A stretch of DNA of 64,000 bases from Pachyseris speciosa (GCA_016490735.1 JAEMWC010001005.1:195001-259000); one strand, 5' to 3'; shown: positions 55,549-61,398, counted from the stretch's first letter. A program made the numbers and translations. The notes: generated from the letters alone by a model not told the origin.

Positions 55549-57971
55549 TGATTCCCGGACTCGATGTCATACATGTGGATTGAGTTTGTTGTTGGTTCTC
55601 TTCTCTGCTCTGAGAGGTTTTTCTCCGAGTACTCGGGTTTTCCCCTCTCCTCAAAAACCAACACTTCTAAATTCCAATTAGATCAGGAATGCTCAAACAT
55701 TTAATACATGAGCCCCTAGCTCGGGAGATTGGGCAACCACTCCTCACGCTATCAAGCTTAAATAAATTGATTTGATTTGATTTGACTTGACCATACTCAT
55801 AACTTTCAACATCTACATGCAGCACTACCAGTCTAAACCAGTCATTCCACTTACAAGTTGTTACGCATGTAAATTGGTTCGCCTATGGTTAAGTTGATAC
55901 ACTAACACACACAAACTTGATCCACAAACATAGACAAAGTTACACTGGAAGGATATGTCAATGAATGACACAAAACTGGTTGGCAAATGTAATATTATGC
56001 TAAGGAGCAGCATTGTTGGTTTGATGCCTAACTAATGTTAATGTAATGGCTCCATCAAATCAGGAATTACCAAACTTGAGGCCCATTACACCAAACACAA
56101 TTTGGAAATTCAAAATTTTGTGCAATGTTGTATTTAACACAGGTGAAGCTTATGAGGAGTAAATATGGAAGGCCAACCAGTTCAACTTACTCGCAAAATT
56201 TAATTTTTATCATGCAGGGACACTGCGCATTTATGCTTACAATGGAGTGTGGTTCTGAGTGAAAAACAGAAGTTGTGCCGTGTTGTCTTGTTTTCTCTTT
56301 TCACAGTCTAAATTAAATGTTTGGAAATTAAATCTTACTGTATCTGTCATTTATCACCAAATTCTTATGTTTGTCTGTGTTGATGAATGGATTAACTGGA
56401 GCTGACTGTATGCGAATAGACTTGAAGCTGAAATGCGTTGTAGGCAAAACGACCTACATTCACACTACCAAATTAAATGTAGTACTAGCATGCAGATATA
56501 CCTGGCATAGTTAATCGGACATTCGGAAATCGAACTCAATCAAATGTAATCCGTGGATTGAGTTCAATTGAGTTCAGCAACTGAACGAAATCAAACACCA
56601 AACTTTGTGCAAATTCGATTTCTGAACCAATCAAACTCAATCGAACAAATCAAACCTGATCAAACTCAGTTCATCAGATTATGTTTAATTGAGTTCGGTT
56701 AACTCACAATCCAATGGATTATGTTCAATTGTGTTCGGTGAATAAATTTGCTTGAACAAAGGACATACGTCTCATATGTTATACGACTGTATGTGGTCTG
56801 ACTGCCCGCTTGGTTACTGTATGCAAGCTCTGGTAAACTATGTTTTCAAAGCCCATCTAAAACAATCTTTTACTGACTATTCAATAACAAAAATAAACTG
56901 TCCACGGCAGTAAAAAGAGCAGATTTGAAAGGATCTTGTGTTTTCAGACATAATCTTAGCTTTCTTCAATAACGGTAATCCTATGGTTGAGGAAGACATG
57001 TGTTATACTGAAGTGCAGTGTATCTCAACCCTCTAAAAACTGTTTATTGATCTTCAACACCAGCTTGACAACAATTAAGAGTTCGGAAATCAAACGTTCT
57101 ATTGAGTTCGATTGCCCATTTTTTTTGTGTGAGTTCAATTTCACTTGATTACTGAACTCAATCAAACTAAATCCATGGATCGAGTTCAATTGAGTTTGAT
57201 TGAAATTCAGTTTGATTGGGTTTGATTGACTATGCCAGGCCTACACTATGTCCTTTGTACAGTTTTAGAGTGCCCTGTCAAATGTTTTAGTTTTGATCCG
57301 AAGTTCTGCCAATTTTCACAGTGTACTTTGTAGGAATAGTACGCTGAGTTCTGCTTAATTTCATTCACGGCTTGAACTCGAAAGTGAAACTCACCCTACC
57401 CCAGTGCAGATATCTCAATGGGAACGAGTTTATACTTGCAAAATGCTATTGTTTGTTCTCCAGAAATGAATCTCTTTACCAATACCAGTTGCCTTTTGTT
57501 AAAAAAAATCGAGACTTGTTGGTAGATGTGGTATAATACGCTAGAGAACCTTTGCTCAGATTTTATAATAAGATTAACGGGCATACGAGACGAACACAGA
57601 CAATACTCCACTGTTTTCCTGATTACTAAACATTATGCAGGCAAATAAAGCAGAAACAAACTCCAAGTGCCTTAAAAGATCATACTATGTATAAAAGTAT
57701 AACCAACCTGCCGTGTATATCGTCCTATTGGAGCGCCGAAACATTCGAACATTGTCGGGCTTGGCCTTCGAGGAGAACTAGGAGGCTGAGGTGGAGCATC
57801 GTTTATACTACCAAAAATAACACGCAGAAACTAACTTACAAAAAATAATTAGAAATTAATCAAAGCTAGATCTAGGTATTACCTTTCGCAGCTTCCAGAG
57901 CTGTCCTCTGTTGGAGAGATTGACCTTAAATCTAAAGTGAGAGCACATGGCCGTTCAGATTTTTCCGCCAT
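21853..57971 (-). CDS. UCKL1: Uridine-cytidine kinase-like 1 (UCKL1), 21 exons over 36 kb
   Basis: UCKL1 is a fusion of a uridine/cytidine kinase domain (pyrimidine salvage, phosphorylation of uridine or cytidine) with a uracil phosphoribosyltransferase-like domain. Exons 3-21 join in perfect phase. Landmarks in order are RTIYTAG|RPPWYN, the P-loop [75 protein letters not shown] and [14 protein letters not shown]. The UPRT part follows with [50 protein letters not shown] and [13 protein letters not shown]. The stop comes three codons later. Exons 2-21 give 475 codons, and about 515 are expected with exon 1 (the human protein is about 548). Exon 2 seems to lack one base (see its entry). Introns carry most of the mobile elements of the window. 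Confidence 0.95.
22659..22730 (-). tRNA. tRNA-Thr(GGT)-like sequence, inverted partner, pseudogene
   Basis: This 72-nt copy is the inverse of 22849-22921. It has an extra anticodon-stem mismatch (TCTCA/CGCGA) and lacks one base in the T arm. Box A and box B are intact. Confidence 0.45.
22849..22921 (+). tRNA. tRNA-Thr(GGT)-like sequence, probable pseudogene
   Basis: It is 73 nt long and folds as a cloverleaf. The acceptor is GGCTTCA/TGAAGTC, the D stem GCTC/GAGC, and the T stem ACGGG/CCCGT with loop TTCAAAC. The anticodon position reads GGT. C replaces the invariant U33 and the anticodon stem has an A-C mismatch, so function is doubtful. It is half of an inverted pair. Confidence 0.5.
23110..23470. 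repeat. Repeat with GCAATGTTTCGTGCAACTTG motifs
   Basis: GTTACACTGTGCAATGTTTCGTGCAACTTG and variants recur at about 23153, 23200 (inverted), 23245 and 23405. A poly-A run lies at 23287-23308. It is an eroded inverted-repeat transposon with no coding content. Confidence 0.5.
23456..23860. repeat. Interspersed repeat with TCTGAAATAGGGTA units
   Basis: Five or more copies of TCTGAAATAGGGTA(T) lie between poly-G (23460) and poly-C (about 23838) ends. It is immediately downstream of UCKL1 exon 20. Confidence 0.6.
23891..23989 (-). CDS. UCKL1: UCKL1 exon 20
   Basis: This exon has 99 nt and reads [20 protein letters not shown] then [17 protein letters not shown] is a conserved UPRT segment. Confidence 0.95.
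24307..24364 (-). CDS. UCKL1: UCKL1 exon 19
   Basis: This exon has 58 nt and reads [19 protein letters not shown] plus one base, equivalent to DHDVPE-KIFLLSLLMAE. Confidence 0.93.
24699..24724 (-). CDS. UCKL1: UCKL1 exon 18, 26-nt microexon
   Basis: This exon reads LMAIRVLL after completing an Ala codon. The acceptor is CCATCACAG and the donor GTAAGT. It brings phase 1 to phase 0 and matches the family segment MMAVRVLLDHDV. Confidence 0.9.
25174..25255 (-). CDS. UCKL1: UCKL1 exon 17
   Basis: This exon has 82 nt and reads [20 protein letters not shown] then TVATGAA. It is the phosphoribosyl-pyrophosphate-binding loop equivalent (DP-LATG in bacterial UPRT). Confidence 0.94.
25820..26510. mobile_element. 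Foldback palindrome
   Basis: 25926-26095 and 26137-26313 are inverted copies, about 95 percent identical by eye, each with AATGCATTTCTGGATTCTGG. The outer flanks contain GGTGAATA...GTGGATATTT-type inverted motifs. It lies in UCKL1 intron 16 and has no coding content. Confidence 0.75.
26511..26562 (+). repeat. (TAAA)n/(TTAA)n simple repeat
   Basis: Tandem AAAT units pass into AATT units at the edge of the foldback element. Confidence 0.85.
26918..27303. mobile_element. Tigger/pogo-type MITE
   Basis: The left end CAGTCGCACCTTGATTATCC and the right end (inverse reads CTGTAGAACCTCGATTAT) carry the classic pogo-type terminal motif. They are flanked by TA on both sides. Internal GGATAATC repeats are present. 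Confidence 0.8.
27397..27519 (-). CDS. UCKL1: UCKL1 exon 16
   Basis: This exon has 123 nt and reads [20 protein letters not shown] then [28 protein letters not shown] is the UPRT core motif. Confidence 0.95.
27569..27686. mobile_element. 118-bp MITE with GGTCCGTACTGTAAGTTA ends
   Basis: The 18-base end is inverted at 27669-27686 (one difference at the inner base). It lies 50 bp outside UCKL1 exon 16 on the acceptor side. Confidence 0.75.
28333..28652 (+). mobile_element. tRNA-derived SINE, family 1, with (ATT)n tail
   Basis: The head reads TGGCGCAGTGGTGAGAG (box A) and GGTTCGATTCCC (box B). It is followed by a body with GAGTTTGTTGGTTCTC and GAGAGGTTTTTCTCC and a tail of about 16 ATT units. 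It shares its body with 55490-55790. Confidence 0.82.
28758..28820 (-). CDS. UCKL1: UCKL1 exon 15
   Basis: This exon has 63 nt in phase 0. It reads [20 protein letters not shown] and a final R, equivalent to VVQTP-G--Y-GK of the family. The donor is GTAAGG. Confidence 0.88.
28955..29335. mobile_element. Probable MITE related to 40145-40343
   Basis: ACTACTCACTATCTATCACAGAATA at the left and TTCGTGATAGAACACTAGTA followed by TTTATACTAA at the right match the ends of the element at 40145-40343. The internal sequence is AT-rich. Confidence 0.5.
30031..30124 (-). CDS. UCKL1: UCKL1 exon 14
   Basis: This exon has 94 nt and reads [20 protein letters not shown] then [11 protein letters not shown], the conserved first helix of the UPRT-like domain. 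It lies just outside the MITE at 30232-30652. Confidence 0.93.
30232..30652. mobile_element. MITE family A copy 2
   Basis: The ends are AAAGTGCATCTAAC and the inverse of GTTGGGTGCACCTTT. Subterminal AAATAAATCTTTG-ACCTG and an internal CATAGGCTGTAAAAGTTAC match the copy at 3497-4525 without the nested piggyBac-type insert. Confidence 0.72.
31070..31275 (+). repeat. Short tandem repeat containing CCTAGCTACGCCCTTGATTG
   Basis: Four copies of the 20-mer (31109-31245) are joined by GAGCCCCC. A larger duplication of GGGGGTCACAGGCACCCCAG occurs at 31083 and 31206. Confidence 0.8.
31468..31566 (-). CDS. UCKL1: UCKL1 exon 13
   Basis: This exon has 99 nt and reads [20 protein letters not shown] then [12 protein letters not shown], the linker into the UPRT-like domain. 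Confidence 0.94.
31791..32008. mobile_element. MITE family B copy, inverted relative to 33370-33573
   Basis: The ends carry AATTGAAGGGCT and the inverse of AAGCCCTT, each followed by GTGGAAGA. About 195 bp match 33375-33570 in inverse orientation. A third relative is 45742-45975. Confidence 0.75.
32009..33369. other. UCKL1 intron 12 sequence between the two family B MITEs
   Basis: I recognised no gene here. Several spaced phrases (GCTTGGCTCAGAAACAG, TTGGTTAACC, GTCTGACTTGAAAACAGC) look like an eroded internal repeat. Confidence 0.4.
33370..33573. mobile_element. MITE family B copy
   Basis: This is the inverse of 31791-31985. The shared short open frame ([11 protein letters not shown]...) is a conserved part of the repeat and not evidence of a gene. 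Confidence 0.75.
34130..34146 (-). CDS. UCKL1: UCKL1 exon 12, 17-nt microexon
   Basis: The sequence between acceptor TGCATGTAG and donor GTGAGC encodes RGFNF plus two bases that complete Arg. It converts phase 0 to phase 2, exactly what exons 11 and 13 require. It matches the position of the REL-S-VR segment in the vertebrate protein. Confidence 0.85.
34202..34236 (+). repeat. (ATT)n microsatellite
   Basis: About 11 ATT units directly abut the hairpin at 34237-34346. A second ATT run lies at 34371-34392. Confidence 0.9.
34237..34346. repeat. Near-perfect hairpin, 52-bp arms
   Basis: GAAGTTAAAGATATTGTGCA... is inverted exactly, with a CCAGAT-like loop near 34291. It sits 90 bp outside the 17-nt UCKL1 microexon on the acceptor side. 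Confidence 0.88.
34394..34580. repeat. Palindrome, about 92-bp arms
   Basis: AACAAATAAAGAAGCCTCGC at the left is inverted at the right end. The centre is the self-complementary AGACTACGTCT region near 34487, with a few mismatches and indels (for example GCAGGAAG against CTTCCTAAG). Confidence 0.85.
35905..36036 (+). mobile_element. SINE family 2, 5'-truncated copy
   Basis: GTGTGGTGGTCTATCTCTAC through CCAGGTCTCTGGCGAAG matches the 3' half of the minus-strand element at 48085-48478. It ends in an AATAAAATAAA tail. Confidence 0.75.
36274..36393 (-). CDS. UCKL1: UCKL1 exon 11
   Basis: This exon has 120 nt and reads [20 protein letters not shown] then [18 protein letters not shown], the end of the kinase domain. 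It is in phase 0 at both ends. Confidence 0.95.
36522..36834. mobile_element. MITE with CCTGGTTCACACTT ends
   Basis: CCTGGTTCACACTT is inverted at 36821-36834. The interior is built from repeats of AAGCACAAGCATAAGC in both orientations. Confidence 0.78.
37014..37273. mobile_element. MITE with CCCTGGTCAAA ends
   Basis: ACCCTGGTCAAATGGCGCAT and the inverse of ATGCGCTGTTTGATCAGGGC are the termini. Many GATAGTTGATGATAGT-like units lie inside. Confidence 0.72.
37382..37457 (-). CDS. UCKL1: UCKL1 exon 10
   Basis: This exon has 76 nt and reads [18 protein letters not shown] then YNKFVKP. It is the lid region of the kinase, with RRDI-ERGRD conserved in the family. Confidence 0.94.
38030..38085 (-). 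CDS. UCKL1: UCKL1 exon 9
   Basis: This exon has 56 nt and reads [18 protein letters not shown] plus two bases. The donor is GTCAGT. Confidence 0.93.
38567..38638 (-). CDS. UCKL1: UCKL1 exon 8
   Basis: This exon has 72 nt and encodes [21 protein letters not shown], preceded by HDL, the Walker B-like region. Its acceptor and first 27 bases are repeated in tandem just upstream (38640-39000). Confidence 0.94.
38639..39000 (-). repeat. UCKL1: Tandem repeat derived from the UCKL1 exon 8 acceptor
   Basis: Including the real one, about seven units of 58-62 bp each contain (minus strand) TCATTTCACAG, then a degenerate copy of the first 25-27 bases of exon 8 ending at ...CCAATGTTATG, then GGAATGTTTT. 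Several copies keep an intact AG acceptor with a pyrimidine-rich lead. Confidence 0.85.
39001..40144. other. UCKL1 intron 7, no recognised feature
   Basis: I found no exon or clear repeat between the exon 8-derived array and the MITE at 40145. Small open frames at 39627-40035 have no domain. Confidence 0.4.
40145..40343. mobile_element. MITE with TTAGTATAAATCTACTAG ends
   Basis: The 18-base end is inverted at 40326-40343. A subterminal CTATCACGAATGCCGTTCTC motif is shared with 28955-29335. Confidence 0.72.
40352..40443. repeat. Short palindrome
   Basis: GATTATTCGCCC...TTTCTATCGCGTGATAGCTGA is inverted as TCAGCTATCACGCAATAGAAA...GGGTGAATAATC. Confidence 0.75.
40607..40651 (-). CDS. UCKL1: UCKL1 exon 7 (45 nt)
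   Basis: This exon reads [15 protein letters not shown], the kinase motif VPIYDF-THSR. It is in phase 0 at both ends. Confidence 0.92.
41598..41903 (+). CDS. Unrecognised 101-aa frame in the 3.2-kb transposon
   Basis: It starts 24 bp inside the left inverted repeat. It is acidic/glutamine-rich at the N-terminus ([20 protein letters not shown]) and hydrophobic at the C-terminus ([20 protein letters not shown]). I recognise no family. It may be the first exon of a transposon gene or chance. Confidence 0.35.
   Translation: MVGTIQKMEDHEIVRQCHQLTESVRQLSGQIGNCSQPTTSVDGEEAQGFGRGSTSNGLLSENCRLDKLESQKLFSLWRSLLEIVINLFTFTVEEKLYVLLK
42715..42740 (+). repeat. (ATA)n microsatellite
   Basis: AATAATAATAATA runs into ATTTATCCAGGGAGCCCACT, possibly the tail of a small repeat. 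41904-43429 otherwise shows no recognisable gene. Confidence 0.7.
43430..43910 (-). pseudogene. Broken transposon-encoded reading frame
   Basis: Minus-strand frames read [20 protein letters not shown] (43694-43909) and, further on in another frame, [20 protein letters not shown]. The second resembles the helix-turn-helix lead of integrase-like transposases. The frames do not connect, so this is a decayed or spliced remnant. The family assignment is tentative. Confidence 0.4.
44699..44763 (-). CDS. UCKL1: UCKL1 exon 6
   Basis: This exon has 65 nt and reads [20 protein letters not shown] plus VQ. It sits about 320 bp outside the right end of a 3.2-kb transposon. The usual family motif is DAFDFDL, and here it is DSFDADL. 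Confidence 0.9.
45204..45264 (-). CDS. UCKL1: UCKL1 exon 5
   Basis: This exon has 61 nt and reads [20 protein letters not shown]. The FDHP motif is part of the nucleoside-binding region. Phase goes from 0 to 1. Confidence 0.93.
45693..46359. mobile_element. MITE with AACCTCCACTCTTACAACAA ends
   Basis: The terminal motif AACCTCCACTCTTACAACAA is inverted at the right end. The inner TTAAATTGTTGGA also repeats. It contains the nested family B MITE at 45742-45975. Confidence 0.75.
45742..45975. mobile_element. Nested family B MITE
   Basis: AATTGAAGGGCTTGGTAGAA and the inverse of TTCCACCAAGCTCTTCAATT define its ends. It is related to 31791-32008 and 33370-33573. Confidence 0.72.
46490..46596 (-). 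CDS. UCKL1: UCKL1 exon 4, P-loop
   Basis: This exon has 107 nt and encodes the Walker A motif GGSASGKTT and [14 protein letters not shown]. It is the ATP-binding exon of the kinase domain. Confidence 0.95.
46622..46985. mobile_element. Foldback element with tRNA-like centre
   Basis: CAATGAAGAAGCGTTCTCAA... (46622-46672) is inverted at about 46885-46935. Further inverted ATATATGATAAATGGAATGGAGACT lies at 46846 and 46953. The tRNA-like segment fills one side. It sits 25 bp outside UCKL1 exon 4. Confidence 0.72.
46672..46746 (-). repeat. tRNA-like segment inside foldback element
   Basis: GTCTCCCATAGCTCAGTGGTTAGAG...GGGTTCGACTCCCG has box A and box B and a cloverleaf-like layout. The acceptor stem pairs poorly, so it is a tRNA-derived repeat and not a gene. 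Confidence 0.6.
47490..47545 (+). repeat. Short tandem TGATTTCCCC repeat
   Basis: CCCCTGATTTCC is repeated about four times, followed by CCCTTTACCCC. Confidence 0.75.
47778..47831 (-). CDS. UCKL1: UCKL1 exon 3
   Basis: This exon has 54 nt, phase 1 at both ends, and reads [17 protein letters not shown], the conserved lead into the kinase domain. The donor is GTAAAC. Confidence 0.92.
   Translation of the reverse strand, partial: VVLHGTTSRGSLKSLLS
48085..48478 (-). mobile_element. SINE family 2, near-full-length, tRNA-derived head
   Basis: On the minus strand the head reads CCGACCGGTTAGCTTAGTGG (box A) and GCGGGTTCAAACCCC (box B). The body carries GGGGACGTAGTCCCC, and the end GCAAGCTGTTGTAGTGTCCC...GGTCTCTGGCGAAG precedes an AAATCAAATC tail. 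A truncated plus-strand copy is at 35905-36036. Confidence 0.78.
48480..50780. other. UCKL1 intron 2, no recognised gene
   Basis: AT-rich intronic sequence. The open frames at 48766-49123, 49273-49560 and 50045-50236 show no domain, splice partner or conservation that I can recognise. Confidence 0.4.
50786..51618. mobile_element. MITE with CAGTGC-ACCTCTATTAAG ends
   Basis: CAGTGCAACCTCTATTAAGT is inverted at the right end (ACTTAATAGAGGTCGCACTG). GGCCAC and AAGCGGCC units recur near both ends. The layout resembles pogo-type MITEs. Confidence 0.75.
51896..52134 (+). repeat. (CATAA)n minisatellite
   Basis: About 45 copies of the pentamer ACATA/CATAA, with a short run of ACATC variants near 51975-52005. 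Confidence 0.93.
52200..52965 (-). mobile_element. Penelope-like element fragment, inverted partner
   Basis: The minus-strand frame 52922-52440 reads [20 protein letters not shown], then [20 protein letters not shown] and [11 protein letters not shown]. This is the linker plus GIY-YIG endonuclease of a Penelope-like element. The 3' tail (52440 down to about 52200) is shared with the plus-strand copy. The reverse transcriptase domain is missing. Confidence 0.82.
53050..53900 (+). mobile_element. Penelope-like element fragment, plus-strand copy
   Basis: The frame 53101-53676 (191 codons) reads [20 protein letters not shown], then the same linker and endonuclease as the minus copy with only a few differences. 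The tail ATGATGAACGATTCATCGAA matches the minus copy tail. The two copies are head-to-head with a gap of about 140 bp. Confidence 0.82.
53901..55200. other. UCKL1 intron 2, no recognised gene
   Basis: AT-rich sequence without a supportable exon or repeat. Short frames at 54296-54487 and 54779-54967 are unremarkable. Confidence 0.4.
55205..55435. mobile_element. MITE with TTAGGGCC-TTTATACGAG ends
   Basis: About 60-bp inverted repeats include CGAGAGAAAATAAGCCGCAG and GCTTACATAAGACGC in both arms. An internal direct copy of CATTTATACGAG suggests compound structure. Confidence 0.82.
55490..55790 (+). mobile_element. tRNA-derived SINE, family 1, second copy
   Basis: The head contains a degenerate box A and GGTTTGATTCCC. 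The body GAGTTTGTTGTTGGTTCTC...GAGAGGTTTTTCTCCGAGTA matches 28333-28652. It ends in a TTGATTTGATTT tail. Confidence 0.78.
56507..57243. mobile_element. MITE with CCTGGCATAGT-AATC ends
   Basis: CCTGGCATAGTTAATC at the left is inverted at the right (GATTGACTATGCCAGG). The interior holds many GAGTTCAATTGAGTTC-type units in both orientations. Confidence 0.78.
57708..57807 (-). CDS. UCKL1: UCKL1 exon 2, apparent one-base deletion
   Basis: The acceptor TTTTTGGTAG before 57807 fits exon 1 phase and opens [14 protein letters not shown]. The 3' half must be read in another frame to give [11 protein letters not shown], which joins exon 3. Length is 100 nt where 101 would keep frame. The switch can be placed at the AAGGCC near 57762-57768. 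Alternatives are a shorter exon from acceptor CCTCCTAG (57708-57777) or a 17-nt exon from 57724 that fits exon 1 phase. Confidence 0.65.
57883..57971 (-). CDS. UCKL1: UCKL1 exon 1 (predicted start)
   Basis: ATG GCG GAA begins a 29-codon frame reading [20 protein letters not shown], ending in phase 2 at a GTAATA donor. No other good upstream ATG was seen. The phase agrees with the long form of exon 2 but not with its downstream frame. Confidence 0.65.
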
Positions 57972-60235
57972 GTTTTTTTGTTGCTGCGCGGTGGCTTCCG
58001 CGCACATGTCACAGATATCGACCACTGTATAATAACAACGTGAGTGTGGGCGCATATCTGCTTGTCAAAAAATAATTTATTTTATTTCACACGCGAAGTC
58101 AAAACCGCATTGTATACATTCGTGCCCGAATAAAATCCTTAGGTTCCGGCTTGTACGCCCACCGAATGCGCTTTTCATTAACAAGCCAATTGTTTTTTTC
58201 ATAAGGCAGTTAAAACTGTCCTATGCACCGCAAATACAACTGAGTAAATCTATGTTAAAGACAACCGACTACAAAACCAATACTTTACCGAATCTTAGAA
58301 AATTAAAAAGAGGAACTCGAAATGGAATATTAAAATTTTAATTTCTTGTCTTCAGTGTGTATCTTTCTCACTTTTTTTGATAATATAAGTTTTCTCTTTT
58401 TTTCCCTACGGGCTAGAAAAGCTATTTTATGGCAGTTTGATCAGCTGATGAAAATTGCAACCGGTTTTCAACAGTTTTGATACCAAATGTCATCGGGTGA
58501 TGATTATACTTGACTGGTTACAAGTAAAATCCTAGTTGAGGTTTGATGTCTGATATAGATTTTGAGGTTTTGTGAGTGGTCTTTTCTTATTCCGGTAATG
58601 CTAATAATTTCGAAGACTTTTAGCTACAATACATAGTTAAAATGCATTTTCATACCGACAGGTGAAACATGTGTCACCGACGATACCTTTTTATACCGTC
58701 TCAGGCAAGCAATTATCACTTTACAAGCAAACTGTTTTCAGTGTTAATTCAGTTCTGTCTTGAAATTTGTGAACGTGATCGCAAAACGAAAAAAAAATAG
58801 AATTTAGAGAGGCCAACCTTTCCGAGATAAGAAAAGGGTCATTTTAGGGATTATAATGGTTTGCTTTAGCTTGTTATAAGTGAAATTTTAATTGCCATTG
58901 TTCGGGTATCTCTCGGTCGCTTGGAGGAGGAGAAGGACTCTCGAAATTAGCTTCGACAAACACTGCTGAAAAGTGAAATCGTTTATATTGAAATTCAACG
59001 ATAGATACAAAAAAATATTCAAGAGATTTCGGTCGCTGAGACGGACTATATTTTTAAGTGTCAAAAGTGAACGCACATAACCAGTCGGTATCTAAGTGAC
59101 GTGTGTAATGACATAGCCCGCGGGATACGATCCTTATTAGTATCCGTATACAAAACACAGACTAAATGAATTCATATGTTCACCCAAACATTTCAACCAC
59201 TCAGCTAGCGGGAAATAACTCTGAAATGAATTTAGATAATAAATTTGTTGGGGATCTCGAAAGCGAAACGGTTGTGAGGTGACCAACAGTTTTGGTTTAG
59301 CGTTTGGTTAATTTGACAGGCTCGTGTTGACTCAGCGTTTGACAGCTCGGAGATTCCCATTCCATTCTTGATACAAAGATGACTGGATCGCATTGTCCAC
59401 AAAACAATATTAGAACATTGAGAATGCGGCCTTTAAGAGAACAATACATGCATTGCAGTGCCAAGAGTAACTCTGGTAACGCCAAAGGAATCACAGACTT
59501 TAGCTATTTCGAAGGCAATTTTTTTGACATAATGTCCCTTGAAAGAAGAAAGCCTATCGACCAGGGATCACGTCAAAACAAGTTCTTGTGAGCGCCATGC
59601 CGCAGCTCGCGTTATCTTTCGTGGAACGCGCTACGATTTATGCTTGTTGTTCTTAATTTGGTTTAAGTTGGAATATAATAGCTCATTGCTGCTGCTTAAT
59701 TTTCATAAACAGAATATCTATATATTCCAATATCTCCAAATAGAATGCGAAGCGAGGGAGTCTGGATGTGCCCGACAGTGGGCAAAATATAATCCTATTT
59801 GTTGAGAAAATTTCATTTTCGTTCAATCCACGATATCTTGAATGTTTGCTTTGGCAAAATGAAACAGGACTTTTATAATAGACTTGCGAAAGGCTAGTCA
59901 AAATTGGCGTTAGGATCTGAAACCTGAAGTAAATAAAATCACCGTATATCTCGAATCCACGTGGAAAATTTTCCCAGTTGTCCGCGAAAGCCAATGAAAT
60001 GCGAGCGCTATTTAAATAGATTGTCACAATAAGCCAATCGCGTGCCACGATTATATTGTAAATTACACAAACACACAGCAACGCCAGAGTGCACACACGC
60101 TTTCATCTGTCATTAGTGTCAAAGTCGCTGCGCTGCTGCAGGTTTCGCAAACACTGCACTGCTTCAAATTCTACGTTGTATCCTTTCTCCGTACATCACA
60201 GACAGGGCCTCTGGGAGTGCGTTCCGGCGAGAGTC
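57972..60235. other. Divergent intergenic region between UCKL1 and TGIF
   Basis: 2.26 kb separates the two start codons. No exon or clear transposon is evident. Scattered inverted CAATTG and TTTAAATAG motifs occur, but I assign no promoter element. Confidence 0.45.
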
Positions 60236-60278
60236 ATGGCTCCTCACACAGGGAAGGCGGCTCGGAGCAAGCGTTACT
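60236..60278 (+). CDS. TGIF: TGIF exon 1
   Basis: The ATG context is GAGTCATGG. 14 codons and one base precede a consensus GTAAGT donor. The phase agrees with exon 2. Confidence 0.8.
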
Positions 60279-61398
60279 GTAAGTTACGGAAGCCGGCAGA
60301 AACCAATGAATGCAGTAAGCCGTCCAAATGCGCAACGCCTCTCAGAATTCTGAATGAATGAGCTGTGCTTTTGACAGCGGCGACTTTTCGCTCCGGGAAT
60401 AGATTCTCGCTTAGGATGGGCCATTCGTCTCGTTTCTTGGCCCAGTGGCTAGTTTGAAATGGAATTTTAGTATTTGGGAGCTTCTTATGATGTTAGGTTC
60501 CAGACAAGTCGTGTCTCGTGATTTCACTGTGTTCTTTCGCGAGCCGATGACAGTTAGATAGTTCATAAGATCAATACATGTCTTGATGAGCGAAGGCCAC
60601 TAGAATAGTGCAGTGTTGTTCAGAATCCGCGGCTCTGGCTCACATAGGGTTCAAAAATTCGGGCTTTTTTCAATTTTTCAATTGGTTTTAATTATTTCCT
60701 ATTTCTCTCCGCCAGTGGACGAAAACGTGGAAAATATGAGAGAGGAAAACGATAGGGTTCTTCGCGCATCACGTGTCACAAACGCCAGCAGCCCACCGCC
60801 CAAGAGACGGAGAGGTAATTTACCGAAAGATTCAGTCAACGTTCTTCGGATGTGGCTTTGGGAACACAGATTCAACGCTTACCCATCCGAAGCAGAAAAG
60901 CAATACCTCTCGAAAGCCGCTAACCTCTCTGTGCTTCAAGTTTGCAACTGGTTTATTAATGCGAGAAGGCGAATACTGCCGGAGATGATACGTCGTGAGG
61001 GAAGAGACCCAAGTAATTATACCATCACGCGAAGAGCGAGTGTCAAGAGTTCTTCTTCGTCTTCTCCGAGCAGTTTGTACCAAAGGAGCTTGTCACCGAG
61101 CCCCGAACGTCACTTTGACAGCGACTTTTCTCCGCACGATCAGGATACATATTTTCCGGTATGCGATTATAAGGGACAATTTGATAATTACGTGGGCTGT
61201 AAAACCCCCAACTCGCTCACTCATGGACAGCAGCAACCTGAATGTGACTCAGAAATGCCGTCGCCTAATGAAAATTCATCGCTGAAAATGGACGCTTTCA
61301 GTAGCATAAATTTATTGGTCGAAGTGGCCCTAAACATGGACGAATTTCGTAAACAAGGGAAAAATTGCTTACAAGAGGTAGCTTCATTGTCATGTTAA
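60236..61398 (+). CDS. TGIF: TGIF-like TALE homeobox transcription factor, two exons, 241 aa
   Basis: Exon 1 (60236-60278) encodes [14 protein letters not shown] plus one base before GTAAGT. Exon 2 (60716-61398) starts after CTCTCCGCCAG in phase 1. The TALE homeodomain covers about residues 45-105. [12 protein letters not shown] opens it, NAYPSEAEK gives the three-residue loop extension, and [12 protein letters not shown] is the recognition helix. [11 protein letters not shown] follows, as in TGIF1/2. The C-terminal half is serine-rich with a helical end. TGIF proteins are nuclear repressors that bind TGTCA-type sites and limit TGF-beta and retinoid responses. Known members are 240-400 aa. 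A candidate ATTAAA signal lies at 61897-61902. The only other possibility is a sister TALE group such as MKX. Confidence 0.92.
60716..61398 (+). CDS. TGIF: TGIF exon 2 (homeodomain exon)
   Basis: This exon has 683 nt including the stop and carries the whole homeodomain and C-terminal region. The open frame extends upstream into the intron, but that part lacks conservation and lies before a good acceptor. Confidence 0.92.

Noticed and set aside
60613..60715. Start of the TGIF protein upstream of 60716
   Set aside because: This part of the open frame precedes a strong acceptor and has a hydrophobic intronic character. Exon 1 at 60236 supplies a start in the correct phase.
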